NCBI RefSeq assembly: GCF_001039355.2
Contig: NW_019773736.1
Coordinates: 279,600-343,599, forward strand
Length of the DNA: 64,000 bases
Origin: Lingula anatina
Taxonomy: Eukaryota > Brachiopoda > Lingulata > Lingulida > Lingulidae
Direction: 5' to 3'
Notes under the pieces: model-generated
Databases searched by the model: none
What the model saw: only the letters and a program-made list of their open reading frames with translations
Told to the model about the DNA's origin: nothing
In this document: piece after piece, positions 9,850 to 22,649 of the stretch
How positions within the stretch are numbered: position 1 is the first letter of the stretch
Layout of the letters: each line of letters starts with the position of its first letter
Position numbers and translations under genes: made by a program

Positions 9850-12170
9850 CGGCAAATTTTAGTGCGTATAATGTTTCATAACACCTTGTAAAGAATCATC
9901 CATAATTTACGATGAGTGAATTATCTGCCAATCACCGTTCTGCATAACACTTGGATTGCCTCTGTCCATGCAATATACAAGTTAAGAGAGGGGAAGGCGG
10001 TAATGCAGGTTTTGATTAACTTGTCAATCCCCACGTGTGAACATATCTGGCTGTGTTCTTCAATATGACGCCATGGTGTTGGCAAGGTGTTACAGCGAAG
10101 AACGTACATCTGTCACACGCATAGTTTACACAAATCAATTAATGAAATAAGGTATGAAGTAACTGCTCTGGTTTATTGATTTGTTTTCTGTTTTATGATG
10201 GCTGGATTCTGCTTTCCTCTATTAACCAAGAACCATTCTCAAGGGGTGTGTTTTACTGAAATATAATTGATACTAAAATAATAACAAATGACATCAATCT
10301 TTGAGAAATTGAAAATGAAATGTAAAGCGGATTTATAAAATTCGATCTTTAAGAATGAAATCTTTTCCGAAATTTTTCATGAAGGTGCCCAGCGTAAGAT
10401 TTCCTCGCAAACAGATTCATGATTTACGAATTTTACTGGGGAAATTGGTGCTTTTTCTCGACAAACAACCTTGGTCAACCCTTCCTGACATTTTCTGGGA
10501 AAAGGTTAAAAAAACTCCTTATCAATTTCTGTCATTACTTCGGGCAAGCACTGCGAGAGATTGAAAATTTTGTCAAGGTGTTTGACCGGCGGAGAGGTCT
10601 GTCAGGAGGTAATAGACTAGATTATTTTTTCGACATCAAGCACTGGCTTTTGTAAATTTTTAATACTACCAAGCGTGTGTTTAAAAACTAACACTTTGTC
10701 ACTTTAACATTTATTGTTCAAAAGCCCAATGCAAAACATACCATATTATCCTGTGCATGAGGGGTTCATCGGTCGATGCATAAATAACATGCAAATCAGA
10801 ATTCATATATATGTACAGCAGTAATGCATGTACTGCATAGAGCCTTATTTTACCTTCGGGGATTCTCGCATATATAAAGATTTATAGCACAGACTTGTGT
10901 TATCTTCCGCCTTACTTAATGATTAACAGCGACAAACGAACTGGCGGAAAACTGGTGAAAAGGTGTGGAGTCCCTTTGCGTAATCACACGGTAGAACCTC
11001 TTAAAACATATCGCGTATCGCGTAAGCCCTTTTCATATCTAGCGGTACAATCTACTTTATTCCCAGTTTGGGAGATGGACAACCTAGTATCGTGGCTGCA
11101 ACGTGCGTTTTCCTTCGAAAATACAGTATATGTAAATTTTACCTTGTTCCCTGGCCACGCTAAATAAGAATGGGACTGGTAAATGAGCATATTTCTGCGT
11201 ACTTACTTGTCACAAAATAAAAATGAATATCAGAAAGCAACTATTTACCTTCAGCCACGACGTGCAGAGGTGCCTAAAACAATGTATGTTCTTTCATCCA
11301 TCCTGCAGTTTTTATAAAACCAGTAAAATTTAGAATACTTGGCCTCTCATAGACAGCAGATTATATGAGGTCCGACGTTTCGTCTATATCCCTTCCTCAG
11401 GTAGGTGCGCCAAATGTAAGAACCGTCATTCACCCTTATTCATTTTTATCATGTGACAATCAGCACAACTAAAGCCTCCCCCGCCCAAAGGCATGACAGT
11501 GCTTGAGAGTTGGCTCTTGGCGACAGAGACAATTATCTTAGTTACCTTTACAATGTTGGACTTTGAGTGAAAAAAAAATTAAATACACTTTTCACCTTTT
11601 TTCGTAACGATTTTATTTTTACAATTTATCTTATTATACGATGCAGTGTTTACATTTATAAATGTTATTGTTTAAAGCTAACATGTACAACTAGCACATT
11701 TTTTAAAAATATTAACCATTTTTCATAACACCTACGACACATTACCAAAATTGTGGGGATCCAGACTGAATGCATACACACTGTATAAGAATGTGGAAAA
11801 ATTAAAAAACGGCACCATCGCACAGTCTTCATTTTTTCCTAGTGTGAAATAAAAGACCTTTTAAGGCCTTACTAAAAAAAAAAATTTCAGATACTAAAAT
11901 TCGCTTTCCACAAATGTTTAAGATTTTGGCAAGTTTTGTGTATCCTTGGTCAGGAATTGTGGATAAAATATTCAAAGGTCTACCGGTGTAATGATCTCGG
12001 CAGAGAGTCCCCCATGATACAGGGTCCGCTTCCCATTCAATTTATACAGGTAAGCCTCACCCCAGATTTTGACCCACTTTGGTCAGTCTAACCATAACCG
12101 TAATAGCTAATTGGAGGGCGGACTTTCTGTTACACGGACCCTCAGGTATACACCGGTCTCCTCCTAATTT
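9850..12170. other. Intergenic DNA without a recognised gene
   Basis: Both strands hold only short open frames with no domain I recognise and no consistent splice context. At 11360-11420 the minus strand reads cctgaggaagg and then gacgaaacgtcgg, a dispersed-repeat signature discussed under findings. The rest is AT-rich unique-looking sequence. Confidence 0.5.
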
Positions 12171-12173
12171 TCA

Positions 12174-12266
12174 AAAGTCCCCAGGATGTCCCACAGCAAG
12201 TATACACCACTAACGGGTATTATGACTCAGGGGTCCTGGTTCGATTTCCCGTTCAGTCCCATGACA
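12174..12266 (+). pseudogene. Stray degenerate copy of a MAM exon
   Basis: This segment resembles the fifth exon of the C8-MAM gene (6301-6409). It has the same acceptor context, then SKYTPL, a shared Trp and FPFSPMTLR, matching GKYTPL...FLFSPMTFR. The middle is shortened and no neighbouring MAM exons are seen within several kb. It is best read as an orphan exon duplicate or relic. A tRNA-like B box (ggttcgatttcc) arises within it, probably by chance. Confidence 0.5.
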
Positions 12267-12517
12267 TTAAGGGTTAGACTGTGGCTCCTGCCACATGTCT
12301 GTGTATCTTATTTCTCCTATTTTATAGTTTTGGACATGCATAAAACTACACTGCGAGCGCTGTATTGAAGGTAAAAAATATGTGTATAAAGTTAATACGC
12401 AGTGGTTCGATCGGGCCGGTGTAGGTAGAGTGCGATACGAGTGTGATATGTGTTCTTGGGCGGAGGTGGGTTTAATACGCTCACCTTCCAGTGCGATCGG
12501 CATCTGCACCTTTCAGC

Positions 12518-12594
12518 AGCAAAAAAAAAATAATAAATAAAAAAATAAATAAATAAATAAAATAAATAAAACAAAAATAAATAAAAAAAAATAG
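12518..12594. repeat. A-rich (TAAA)n low-complexity tract
   Basis: Imperfect repeats of aaataa/taaataaa over about 75 bases. Open frames reading through it on the minus strand are artefacts of composition. Confidence 0.9.
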
Positions 12595-12794
12595 TGTTGC
12601 ACACTGCACACTGCAAACGCATATAAAATGCAGTACATATATATAGGCAAAGTTTGTCCTGAGATCATTATCTACATACGCTATAAGACCGCCACATGTA
12701 AGTGAAAGCAATCTAATTTTTTCGAAATTGTGAGCGTACAGCTGTTTATAAAATGTTGTATGACCCTAAAAGGAACTAAATATACGCACAAGTG

Positions 12795-13290
12795 TGTCAG
12801 GTGCACTAGGGTGTACCCATGCTTTGCATAATAGTAAGTTGGCATAAGCATGCAATCTCAAAGTATCTATAACGGTGTGGTTTCAACAGCTTCCTTGCTG
12901 GACCATCTTGCAACACCTTACAGCTTTCAGACACATTCGGGAAATCTTCCTTTGTTACGTGGGTCAATCGTTTCAAACCTATACGCACCAGCATTCTTCA
13001 AGAAAAGAAGTTGGAAACAATAATATCTGCAGTGCAGTAAAATTCGGAAGGAAGAGAGAAGACACATCAGGTTTTTTCCCTGTAAATATTTTATATTAGG
13101 AGTCCGCTTGTCCTCTCATTTTCTCTCCCACTTTTTTCATCATTACAATCTCATTTCACCTACATGTGTAATGGTAATATCTCTTAAATAAGAGTAAAGC
13201 AAAAGTGAGTATTATATTGCATAGTTCTGTAAAGGGATCACAGTAATAGTACATGTAATAGTGATATATCTTATAGGAAGGTCGTTCCAC
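12795..13290. repeat. Dispersed repeat segment, copy X1
   Basis: Aligns with 17110-17620 over several hundred bases. Shared landmarks include ctggaccatcttgcaacacc, gcaccagcattcttcaagaa and aattcggaaggaagagagaa. Both copies keep an open minus-strand frame beginning MLVRI and containing VLQDGP, so a gene or transposon fragment may have been duplicated, but I recognise no family. It appears to be the first part of a longer unit continued at 13480-15906. Confidence 0.75.
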
Positions 13291-13479
13291 TCAATAGGTC
13301 AATAGACTTGAACAGCAAGATCGCCGTATGCTCTTAATCTGGAATTAACAGAAGTCCTGGATCCTTAATGAACATTACTGTCTGTAGGTAGTTTAGTAAA
13401 ATTAAATTTGACTGGAAAAAAAAACAGAGCAAAAATGAGAGCTACAAAATACTCTGGGTTGCTCAATTAGTGGCGCGCC

Positions 13480-15836
13480 CTATTTTGTACTAACATGTTC
13501 AGTTTTTATTTTAAATATCTTTATTTTTGAAACAACGTTGTTTTGTTTTCAGTATTTTCTCATTGTTTACTGCAATTACTATGATCAATTAAACCGAGAA
13601 AGCAATTGAGTGATGGCACATTGTTATGAATAAAGTCACCAGGAGCATTTTTCAAAAGAAAGAAAAGTTTTCCATTAATAATCTAAACAGGTTTTGTAAA
13701 GCGCATGAATAGATGCATCTTATAAATAAATAATTAAATAAATTAATGACTTGCTTGCAAGCTATAATTCAATAGATCTAACAAACATTATAGTGTCAGT
13801 CTTTGAAAAGAGCTGAAAAACTTTAAATCTCAAGCGGCACATGTGGCTTAATTGTGTTAGCAGAGAGAAATTCACCCCCTCAATTATCTGTCCACAGCCA
13901 AGGCCCGCCACAGGGGGGGGGGGGTTCACTGGCCTTTTTTTCTCAAACTTTTAAAGGTCAGTGAGTTGATTGGTCCATTTTCCAGGCACCCACATAATAG
14001 CCAATCACACTGGATCTGGATAAAACTGGGCAAGCTGAAAGATATCAATACCTAGTATCACTTCAGGCAATAAAACTTTGATAAAAGACAATGGCCCCGT
14101 ATTAATATTTCAGGTATCTCTTCACAGCTACCCTAGGTTCTAGATTCCGGTATTGCCAGCTCGATCTTGATTTCATATATAACCCATATCAACAATACCG
14201 GCTCTAGTGACCAGCGGCCATGTTACACTTCCATCAATCAAATAGAACTGCTCCGCAGTGAATCTGCAGTTGAATGTCATCAGACCAAAATGAAACGTAA
14301 AACAGATTTAATTCTGCTTTATTTAATTTTATTTGCTGTTTTAAAGATGTTAAGTGAAAAAATAAATAATATTCTTCGAACAGAAAAGATATATCCAATG
14401 TTTTTGTATTTTTTGCTTATCAAAGAACATTTAGTCCTGAGATGTACACGTGCGCAATACACGTGCTTGCCGTGTGCCAAATTTGACAGCTACACTGTAT
14501 GCCCGATACCACTATAAGGGCTGCGCAATGGCTACACCAAAATCAGTTTTTAAAGCAGAATGTTGCTTCTATTGTGGCACTGACCTTCGACTGCAAGATA
14601 TTTTCAATTCAAACTTCGTCAGGCACTTTGCTTCTTGTCTCGTCTGCACGAGATAACTTCAGCGCGAGGCGGGAAAGGCAGCTCCAGGCGGCCAAACCTG
14701 TGACGTACGAGACATATGACTTCCAAATATGGATCCAGGCGGACACAGCTGTGACGTGTGACTTCCAAATATGGAAGTGCCCCAGGCAAAATTTTGAAGA
14801 ACACCCTCAGATTGTCGCTGTTCGTCAGAGCTAGTAAAAGCGACTCCATCACAATGTATATATTTACCAAGTTAGCTTTTACGTTGCTCTGACACTCAGG
14901 GTATTCACAGCACAAAAATCGCACAAAAAACAAACAAACTAACTAACTGACTGACTAACTAACTAAGAAACGAACAAACGAGCAGATCAATATTCTGACG
15001 TAACAAGGATTACGAAATTATATGAACAGGACCTACCCGGTATGTTATTATCATAAATGTCGGATGTCATAATGTAAGTCCCACCCACACCCATATTGCC
15101 ATTACATTGATGCTATACATCGAGCTTTATAAATGGATTAGGTGTTGGCGAAGTCAAACCACAGATTCGTGAGCACAAATGCCCAAATTAACGACTCGCG
15201 CCACGAAATAAAGTACCCGAACTTCGGAAAGTAAAATTAGTGGTCAAAGGCACAGCGTTAAGACACGCTCGTGGTACATGTAGCATAAAAAAAATAATCG
15301 TTTATGAGGCCTGTACATTGTTGAATAAGTGACGGAACGTTTGCTAGTAATCCTCTAGGGAAATAAGCAATTTGTTAAAATAGCATTCGGCAATAATCGT
15401 ATATGAGGCCTGTACATTATTGAAATAGTGACGCCACATTTGCTAATATCCTGTGGGGAAATGAGCAATTTGTTAAAAGCAATTTTAAAAACATTCAGAA
15501 GCACAATATCAGGATCATTTCTCACTTATAAATTAATGCTGGAACGAGTATCCAATAGAATGTAAGGATTGGTTTTGAGCAATGAAGTGTACTGGATGAT
15601 AACGAGGAAAAAAAAAACGAAAAATGTTAACCCATTCTAAAGTACACATACACATATGAAATCCTTACATCTTATAATGCTATCAAAATTTCACTAAAAT
15701 AGCGAAGTATTTTCAGTTTTCATTTCGTCTTCTAAATCACGAATATATGAACAACTGGGAATTTTATTCTAATTAAAAATGGACTGGGGTGATATCAATT
15801 GAACTTACGCCACTGATAAGAGAACGCCAGAAGGGA

Positions 15837-15840
<4 letters not shown>
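13480..15840. repeat. Long dispersed repeat, copy X2
   Basis: Shares long near-identical stretches with 36780-38600 (copy Z) and, from about 14880, with 18270-19200 (copy Y2). Landmarks are taaaccgagaaagcaa, gatggcacattgttatgaat, gtcggatgt, ctcacttataaattaat and gataagagaac. Each copy ends at a TA-rich tract. There is no coding capacity that I can defend, so this is probably a non-autonomous element family. A local duplication at 14690-14775 repeats gacttccaaatatgga twice. Confidence 0.8.

Positions 15841-15906
<66 letters not shown>
15839..15906. repeat. (TA)n microsatellite
   Basis: About 34 perfect TA dinucleotides at the end of dispersed repeat copy X. Copies Y and Z end in shorter TA tracts at the equivalent place, so the tract belongs to the element and has expanded here. 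Confidence 0.95.
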
Positions 15907-15909
<3 letters not shown>

Positions 15910-15960
15910 ACAAGAAAACGAACAAAGTTAATCTGTTCTTTCCATTTTTATTTATATACC

Positions 15961-16006
15961 TGTAAGTCCCTACAGCTGATTGGGCCCGGAGGCCTCGTCA
16001 GCACGA
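15961..16006 (-). ncRNA. Hammerhead-ribozyme-like relic
   Basis: On the minus strand CTGACGA (16001-15995) fits the CUGANGA hammerhead core. It is followed by a perfect 4 bp stem with a 4-base loop (GGCC-TCCG-GGCC, 15994-15983) in the place of stem II. The next bases are CAATCAGC, where an active hammerhead needs GAAA. Two changes from GAAACAGC would therefore inactivate it. Such ribozymes accompany Penelope-like elements and retrozymes. I call it a relic, not an active ribozyme. Confidence 0.35.
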
Positions 16007-16059
16007 CCCACTGTGCGCAACGAAAACATCGTTATGGCTTTTATTGAACTGTAAAGTCC

Positions 16060-17100
16060 TTATGCACCTGAGCGCCTTTTTACATGCTTTACACTATTAT
16101 ATCCAAATTTAATTTTAATCCAGTTAAAAAATTTCAGGTTACAAGTACAGTTACAAAGGTATTTCAGACCACGTAGGCACATGTACATGCCCCATCCGAG
16201 GACTGTTCATTTACCGGTATTGGTTTGTTCGCGGTTATTCTTATATTGCCATGTTGTTCATTTTTCTTGTTAGAATGTTTAATTTAATAACCAACTTAAA
16301 TTTTATAACCATTAATTGAAATTAAGATTTGTTCAGTTTAAATTAGTCTTCTAAGTTAAAACTTTAAAAAGGTTAAAACTTTCACTTGCAAATTGTTTAG
16401 AAAAGATTAAACTACTGTCCGAACTAACATATTCACTGCATGAAACGTTCAGTATTATTTTGTTATCAACATGTGCTTGCTGGCAAACGTTATGTTGTTT
16501 GAAATTGATCCGCTTCTCATTTAAAGTAATTGATAAGCCTTGAATAGCCTAATTTTCATAAGAGTTTTCAATGTATGAATTATTTGTTTCTAGGATTTTA
16601 CAGATTATTGCTTGCTGAAAATTGGATAAAATATAAGACGTTTATAAGGGCAAATAACTTTCTGTAAAAATTATTTAGCCTTTGTATTTTTATACCTTGA
16701 AAACGTAAACAAAACTGAATTAAACCTTCTTTAAAATAATGTAATTGCTCTTCATGTGCGCATATACATTGTAAATTGAATACGTGACGGTTTATAAAGA
16801 TTCCCCCGCCCATGTAAAATACTTCTTATCTGTGCCCTGCATCCTTTTATTCTCCTCAGACAGACAGAACAAGGATTAAAGTTGCCTAACCAAAAACAAA
16901 ATAAAAGATCTTTGGCAAACAGATAACATTCAGCAGTATGAATAAAAGGAAACACTTCAGCATTTTGTTTTCTGGGCTTTTCCTGTCTTAGTGAAAACTT
17001 GATTGGTACTACGATAAATTGATTTAAATATTTTCACTTAATGTTATCGTTCAATTAACGTGATATTTAGAGTAAGTACATTGTATTTCATGGGGTCCAC
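16060..17100. other. AT-rich intergenic DNA, nothing recognised
   Basis: Only short frames without domains occur here. I see no repeat shared with the rest of the window and no splice-linked exons. Confidence 0.4.
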
Positions 17101-17109
17101 TGAGATCGA

Positions 17110-17620
17110 CGAAAATTGCTAAGGCACGAGTGATGGATGTGATTTATTGTACACGAAAGGATAATATATGTACAGGCAAGCACACTTGTATAAGAAGGTC
17201 GTTATGGAGAATGTGCACAGCGAAAATCTTCAGTGTCCTGAGTGTTGCAGCGACCCGCCTCTGCCTTGTTGGACCATCTTGCAACACCTCACAGCTATCA
17301 TACACGTTCTTGAAATCTTCCTTTGTCTCCAAACTTATACGCACCAGCATTCTTCAAGAAAAGAAGTTGGAAACAATAATATCTGCAGTGCATTAAAATT
17401 CGGAAGGAAGAGAGAAGACACATCAGGTTTTTTTTCCCTGTAAATATTTTACATTAGGAGTCTGCTTGTCCTCTCATTTATCTCCCACTTTTTTTTTCAT
17501 CATTACAATCTCATTGCAATGACATGTGTAATGGTAATATCTATTAAATCAGAATTAAGCAAAAATGAGTACAATGTCGCATAATTCTGTAAAGGGATCA
17601 CAGTAATAGTAATATATTTT
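17110..17620. repeat. Dispersed repeat segment, copy Y1
   Basis: Partner of 12795-13290 with the same landmarks in the same order. It has internal differences, including a shorter middle (ttgtctccaaacttatacgc replaces a longer stretch in X1). It is followed by unrelated sequence before the second half of the family resumes at 18270. Confidence 0.75.
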
Positions 17621-17644
17621 CTTACGACGGGACTGAACCCGGCT

Positions 17645-17935
17645 TAGGTTAAAATCCTCTATAATAAACACACCGATAATGGCCTTAAGAAAGGCATATA
17701 AACCAGGGCTATTAAAGTGTCCTTGGATTTAAGCAGGTTTAGGTGATAGCAAATTAGTGAGACTCTCCAGGCAGAAAGATCGATCCAAACATCTGTGGGA
17801 ATGGTCCCTAGGGATACTATTTATCCCTGCTAGATCCCAACGGCTTTAGTTTTAATCCCCTACAATTAACCCACCGATAATAGCCATTAGACAGGATTAT
17901 AATCCATAGCTATTAAAGTGTATTTGGTTTTATCC
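17645..17935. repeat. Spaced duplication of about 80 bp
   Basis: The block aatcctctataataaaca...attaaagtgt at about 17651-17725 recurs, diverged, at about 17855-17930. The two copies are separated by some 120 bases. Shared landmarks are caccgataat, gcc(a)tta(g)a and gctattaaagtgt. Confidence 0.6.
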
Positions 17936-18269
17936 CTGTGACATGTACAACATTTCACCCGGAATGGTATATTTATTTAACCAGGGACTTGGTGAATCAT
18001 AAACTTTGAGTACTGTGCGAATTGCAGATTATACAGTTGTTCGATGTGGTTTGCGGCAGCTGTCCTGAGTTGAAAAGAATCTGTTCATCGTTGTAGTATT
18101 ACTACGCCTTCTTGCTATCTACTTCATGACATCCATGGTCAGCTTAATGATCAATTTACTAAGAATTCAGTTTATATATGGTATCACCCAGCTTACGTGG
18201 GGTGCATGGTTCCCAAAATCAACCAATATCATATGGCAGGATACTCCGATAGTGTTAATAAGACTACAT

Positions 18270-19200
18270 CCAAATTAAAGAAAAACTTTAAAAATTGACA
18301 ATGGCCTTTCCCCATGTTAACATTTCAGGAACCTCTTCACAGCACAAAAATCTTACAAAAACAAACGAGCAAACGAGCAGATCCATATGCTCAAGTAACA
18401 AAGATTGCAAAACTATATGAATAGGGCCTATATCGTTATCACGAAAATCGGATGTCGTAATGTAAGTCCCACCCCACCCCCATATTACCATAAAATAGAT
18501 GCTATAAATCAGGCTTTATAAATGGATGAGGCGTTGGCAAAGTCAAACGTCAGATTCGTGAGCACAAATGCCCAAATTAAAGACTCGAGCCACGAAATAA
18601 AGCAGCCGAACTTCGGAAAGCAAAATTAGCAGTCAAAAGCACAGCGTTACGACACGCGCACCGCTCTAACCCTGTATTCGTATCTTCTCATTTTACATCT
18701 ATATATATATATATATATCGTGGTATGAGTTATTAATTTTGTAATTCGCGCTCCCAAATCTACTGCTCGTGGTAGCATACAACAATAATCATTTAAGAGG
18801 CCTGTAAATTATTGAATAAGTGACGATTTAATACCCTGTGGGGAAATAAGCATAAGCACAATATCAGAAACATTTCTCACTTATAAATTAATGCTGGGAC
18901 GAGTATCCAGTAGAATGTAAGGTGGGGTTTTGAGCAGTGATGTTTACTGGATGATAATGAGAAATAAAAAGAAAAAATATATTGACCCATCCTTAAGTAC
19001 ACATACGCATATGATATCCTAATATATCATAATGTTATCAATGTTACACTAAAATAGCGGAGGAATTTCAGTTTTCATTTCGTCTGCCAAAGCACGAATG
19101 TTTGAGCACCTGGGAATTTAAATCTAATTAAAAATGGACCGAGGAGATATCAACTGAACTTACTTCAATGATAAGAGAACACCAGGCTGGTCTGATATAT
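18270..19200. repeat. Long dispersed repeat, copy Y2
   Basis: Matches 37363-38600 and 14880-15835. Copies Y and Z share the extra string attcgcgctcccaaa (about 18742 and 38015), which copy X lacks, so Y and Z are closer to each other. The string recurs once more at 19215, just outside the repeat end. Confidence 0.75.
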
Positions 19201-19601
19201 ATTTTGGAATTTGGGAATTCGCGCTCCCAAACATTTTAGCTGATAACGAGATATAACCAACATAGCACTGGGCAGGAGAAGTTGATTGATATTTTTGGTC
19301 GACGTCGTACTAGAGCACTCACATACAGATGTTATTGATCTTCACAATAATGAATGTGGCAATAAAATATATGAATTATTTATGTAAAAAAAGAACTAAA
19401 CGTGATCCTTATCTTGTCGGCAAATAACAACATAAAATGATAATCTACAGTGCGTTAAATATTTTATGACTCAGTTTATTGGCATTAGTTTGAAGTAAGC
19501 TGTGACCGTTTGAAATTTTGATATGAGGACACATCTCTGCACGTCGCTGACGTTTTTCCGCTTTCCTTTTAGAATGCAACCACACCCATGTCGAGTTTCT
19601 C

Positions 19602-19609
19602 TATATAAA
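19602..19609 (+). promoter_or_regulatory. TATA box of the GRL101-like receptor gene
   Basis: TATATAAA stands 121 bases before the ATG at 19730. A start of transcription about 30 bases on would leave a 5' UTR of roughly 95 bases. A CACCC box lies about 20 bases upstream. No other TATA motif of this quality lies close to the ATG. Confidence 0.55.
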
Positions 19610-19729
19610 GGCACTGCAATTGGCATGTTCTTGGGCATGGTTCAGTAGGGTAGACAAAACACACGCACGTGCACACTCATGGATTTGAGTTTTCGTTGAG
19701 GATTAATAGAAAAGCATTCATTCCACACG

Positions 19730-20812
19730 ATGATATTACACAGAGAAGGTCAAGCGATGGAAAGATGGGCACTAAACGGACACTTTTACTTCCACATCCT
19801 CCTAGCATTTGCTATATTCGGCTACCAACCAGTATGTGGCATTAACTTTGTTGTACCACAAGAAGGGTCTACCTATCCAAATGAGGTAACTGTAACTGAA
19901 TTGATCAAGGTACCAGATTATAAGTGGGCTAACATTCGCTTCACTAAATTTGACCTAGAACTTTCTGAAGGATGCGACAAAGATTACGTGGTAATTATTT
20001 CTCGTCAAGGTTTCAGATTTTACGAAGATAGAGATATGCATACGTTATGGGGAGCAGTGTGTGGCTCATATACATTTTCCGAACCCAGTATCCTAAATGT
20101 TCAACTGTGCTTTAACTCTTCAGTTGAGGTTATATTTAGTAGCGATCTAGATGTCCGTGCCACAGGATTGAAGGCTGATATAGATGTGGTGGAAGATTGT
20201 GAAGATCGCAAATTGCCGTGCACACATGTTGAATATTCACGTTCAGGTTGGATCAGAATCAACCGCGGTAATTTGACGGCAGGCTGTAAGTTTTATTTGA
20301 CCGCTCCTGCTGATCACATCTTGCAAATAACACTTGATAACAATCGTTATATTTCTTGTGGGACGTTTACTTTTTATGACGTGACAGAATACAATGAGGT
20401 AAAATTCCATACCCATTTCATGAATAGCTCTGAACAATTTTCACCGCTTCGTGGGAATTATGACCAAATGAGCATCGAATGGTCACCGTGTGACGGTCCA
20501 CTGCAATTCGACGTGCGTGCTGAGTACAAAGCCATTCCCCGTCAAATGGTGGAACCGTTTTCATGCCACCCAGGATATAGCCTTTTTGAGGGGAACTGTT
20601 ATCGGTTTAAGCAATATTACATGAAAACGTGGTCCGAAGCTGAGACCGAGTGTGAGAGAGATTCAGGACATCTAGTTAGCATACAAACTCGGCGTGAAGC
20701 TCGCTTTGTGGGTAGAAGTCTGCATAGCGTAGAGAGTATGCACCTAAATGCTAATTGTTATTGGCTCCAGCGAAAGACCGCAATCTACATAGGACTTAAA
20801 TCTACAGACCAG
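19730..20812 (+). CDS. GRL101-like receptor, exon 1: signal peptide, CUB domains, start of CTLD
   Basis: Encodes residues 1-361 of a 1,486-residue receptor. A hydrophobic stretch near residues 18-35 (FYFHILLAFAIFGY) serves as signal peptide. Residues about 36-150 form a CUB-like domain, with paired cysteines EGCDKDY, AVCGSY and QLCFNSS. A second CUB-like module (about 155-268) contains AGCKFY, CGTFTFYD and SPCDGPLQFDV. The CTLD begins at about 277 (GYSLFEGNCYRF, WSEAETEC). The coding part ends with CAG (Q361), followed by gcaagt. An in-frame stop follows 39 bases later, so splicing there is needed. Joining at 20812 to 27952 keeps frame (phase 0) and completes the lectin fold. A second in-frame Met at codon 10 is a possible alternative start. 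Confidence 0.85.
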
Positions 20813-20899
20813 GCAAGTTTTTTTAGAATTTTAATTTTTGAACACCAGTGACTTCACTGCAAATCTGCTAGTAGTTTGTTTAATTGAAATAGGTCACCG

Positions 20900-22400
20900 G
20901 CCCATAGCAAATACTTCTCATCTTCAATTGTATGCATATTTTCCTCTAAGCAATATTTACACAACCTACCTAATTTTTGTTAATTTTCATGTCTACAAGT
21001 TTCTATTGCAAGTTTATGATCTGAAGCTCTGAATCGTGAAAGTGCTACTCTGTATTTCCTAATATTTACATCAAATAAGGTTCTAAAAAACTTTTAGACA
21101 ATGCTATAGTTTTCACAAAGCTTTGGACTTGGAATTTTTAACAGACTTTATATTGGACTATTTCAATTTGTTCACATTTTACATAGCCCCAAATTTCAGC
21201 TCCATAGCACAAGGTTGGTACAACATCATGACCAAACAAATATAGCGACTGAGTTATAGGCAAGTCAAAATTTCTGATATACTTTATCAGAATATTCTAA
21301 AATATGCTAGGCTAGGGTACTCTTAGCTTTGCTCCAGAACAAAAAAGTTGAAAACATCAGCCCCAGGTACACAATTACTACCTCCATATTATTAAGGAAC
21401 AATTTTCATGTTTATTTAAATATCCATTTCGTCTGAAAACTAAGATTTTTGTTATATCTATGTTGATCATCATGCCTTATTTTTGCAGTTTTCTGGTTTT
21501 GTTTTAAGCTTTTGCAGGTTACCGACCTTGTCACTTATCTCTACTGCATCGTCTGCAAAGAGCAAATGCGAGATGTTAGGTGCATCTTCATTTACGAAAA
21601 TGCCCTTACAGTTTTTATCATTTCTTTTAAGAATATGTATATGTTAAAACATATATACATATTCATTTAGAAATAGAGTAAACATAAATGGAATTAACAT
21701 GCAACCTTGTTTGGTGCCTGTGGTATCAAAGTAATCAGTGTACCATCGTTCATCTGTATACTTGACTTCAGTTGTTTATACATAGATTGTATGGTTTTGA
21801 CTATCTTAGTATTAACCTTGTTTTTAAGGAATGTATTAATAGTGTATGGTCAACGCAATCAAAGGCTTTAGAGAAGTCGATGAAAAATACAATAACATCC
21901 TCCCCTCTGTTAAGTGATATATTTCTGTATTAGGGATTCAATGTGAAGCAGTTATGTATTGTACTATAGCCTTACATAAACCCACTCTTTTTACAAAACT
22001 TACTTGTATACTAGTACTTGTATCTTCTATCCGTTTTACTAACCTTTCGTTTAGGATTTTTGTAAATATTTTGCCAGTGATGTTAAATACCTCTGCAATT
22101 ATTTGGATCATTTTGTCACCTTTTTTATAGATTGGGCATATAATAGCCTCTCCCCATTATGCCAGGAAGACCCCAGTTTGCATAATTTGGTTTTATAATG
22201 AACATAAGCAAGGGACTAGGGTGGCACTATTTTTAAAAATCTCGACCAATAAGCCATCAGGACCTCCTGATATTATATTTTTCATTTTCCTCATTGCAGC
22301 AATTATTTCTCCATTCTTTTTTTTCATCTTCTTAATTGCCAATTTCTTCATTTTCAGATATTTCCAAAATATCAATGAGCTGTTAGCTTCATTTTTGCAC
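20900..22400 (-). mobile_element. Degenerate LINE reverse transcriptase relic
   Basis: Read on the minus strand, with frameshifts, this has the reverse transcriptase landmarks in order: ISGGPDGLLVEIFK (22267 downward), FIDFSKAFDCVDHT (about 21890), HLLFADDAVEIS (about 21570) and LCYGAEIWGYV (about 21210). The order and wording match non-LTR retrotransposons, and the FADD catalytic box survives. No endonuclease part and no clear ends are seen. It lies antisense in the receptor intron. Confidence 0.75.
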
Positions 22401-22649
22401 ACAGGATCAATTAGGGTGTTTAGCTATTTATAATAAAGTCCGAAAATATTGAAGCCAAGTGTTTGCTCATATGCTGTTTGCTATGTGTGAAAGAAATAGT
22501 GGACAGAGTGGACGTTGTTGATTGTATGGATCCTCGTGAAGCTTTTTACTTGGGTAGGACGAATGCAGTCAGGCTTTTTTGTCGAGCAGAGCAGAGACAA
22601 AAACACGTCTTATTGATGTGTGTAGTATCTACCCCTACGTAAATAAGTA

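Noticed and set aside
10355-11190. Several frames of 70-90 codons as genes
   Set aside because: No domain, signal peptide or splice context; both strands are equally open.
12392-12711. Hydrophobic minus-strand frames suggesting membrane proteins
   Set aside because: The hydrophobic residues come from the A-rich (TAAA)n tract.
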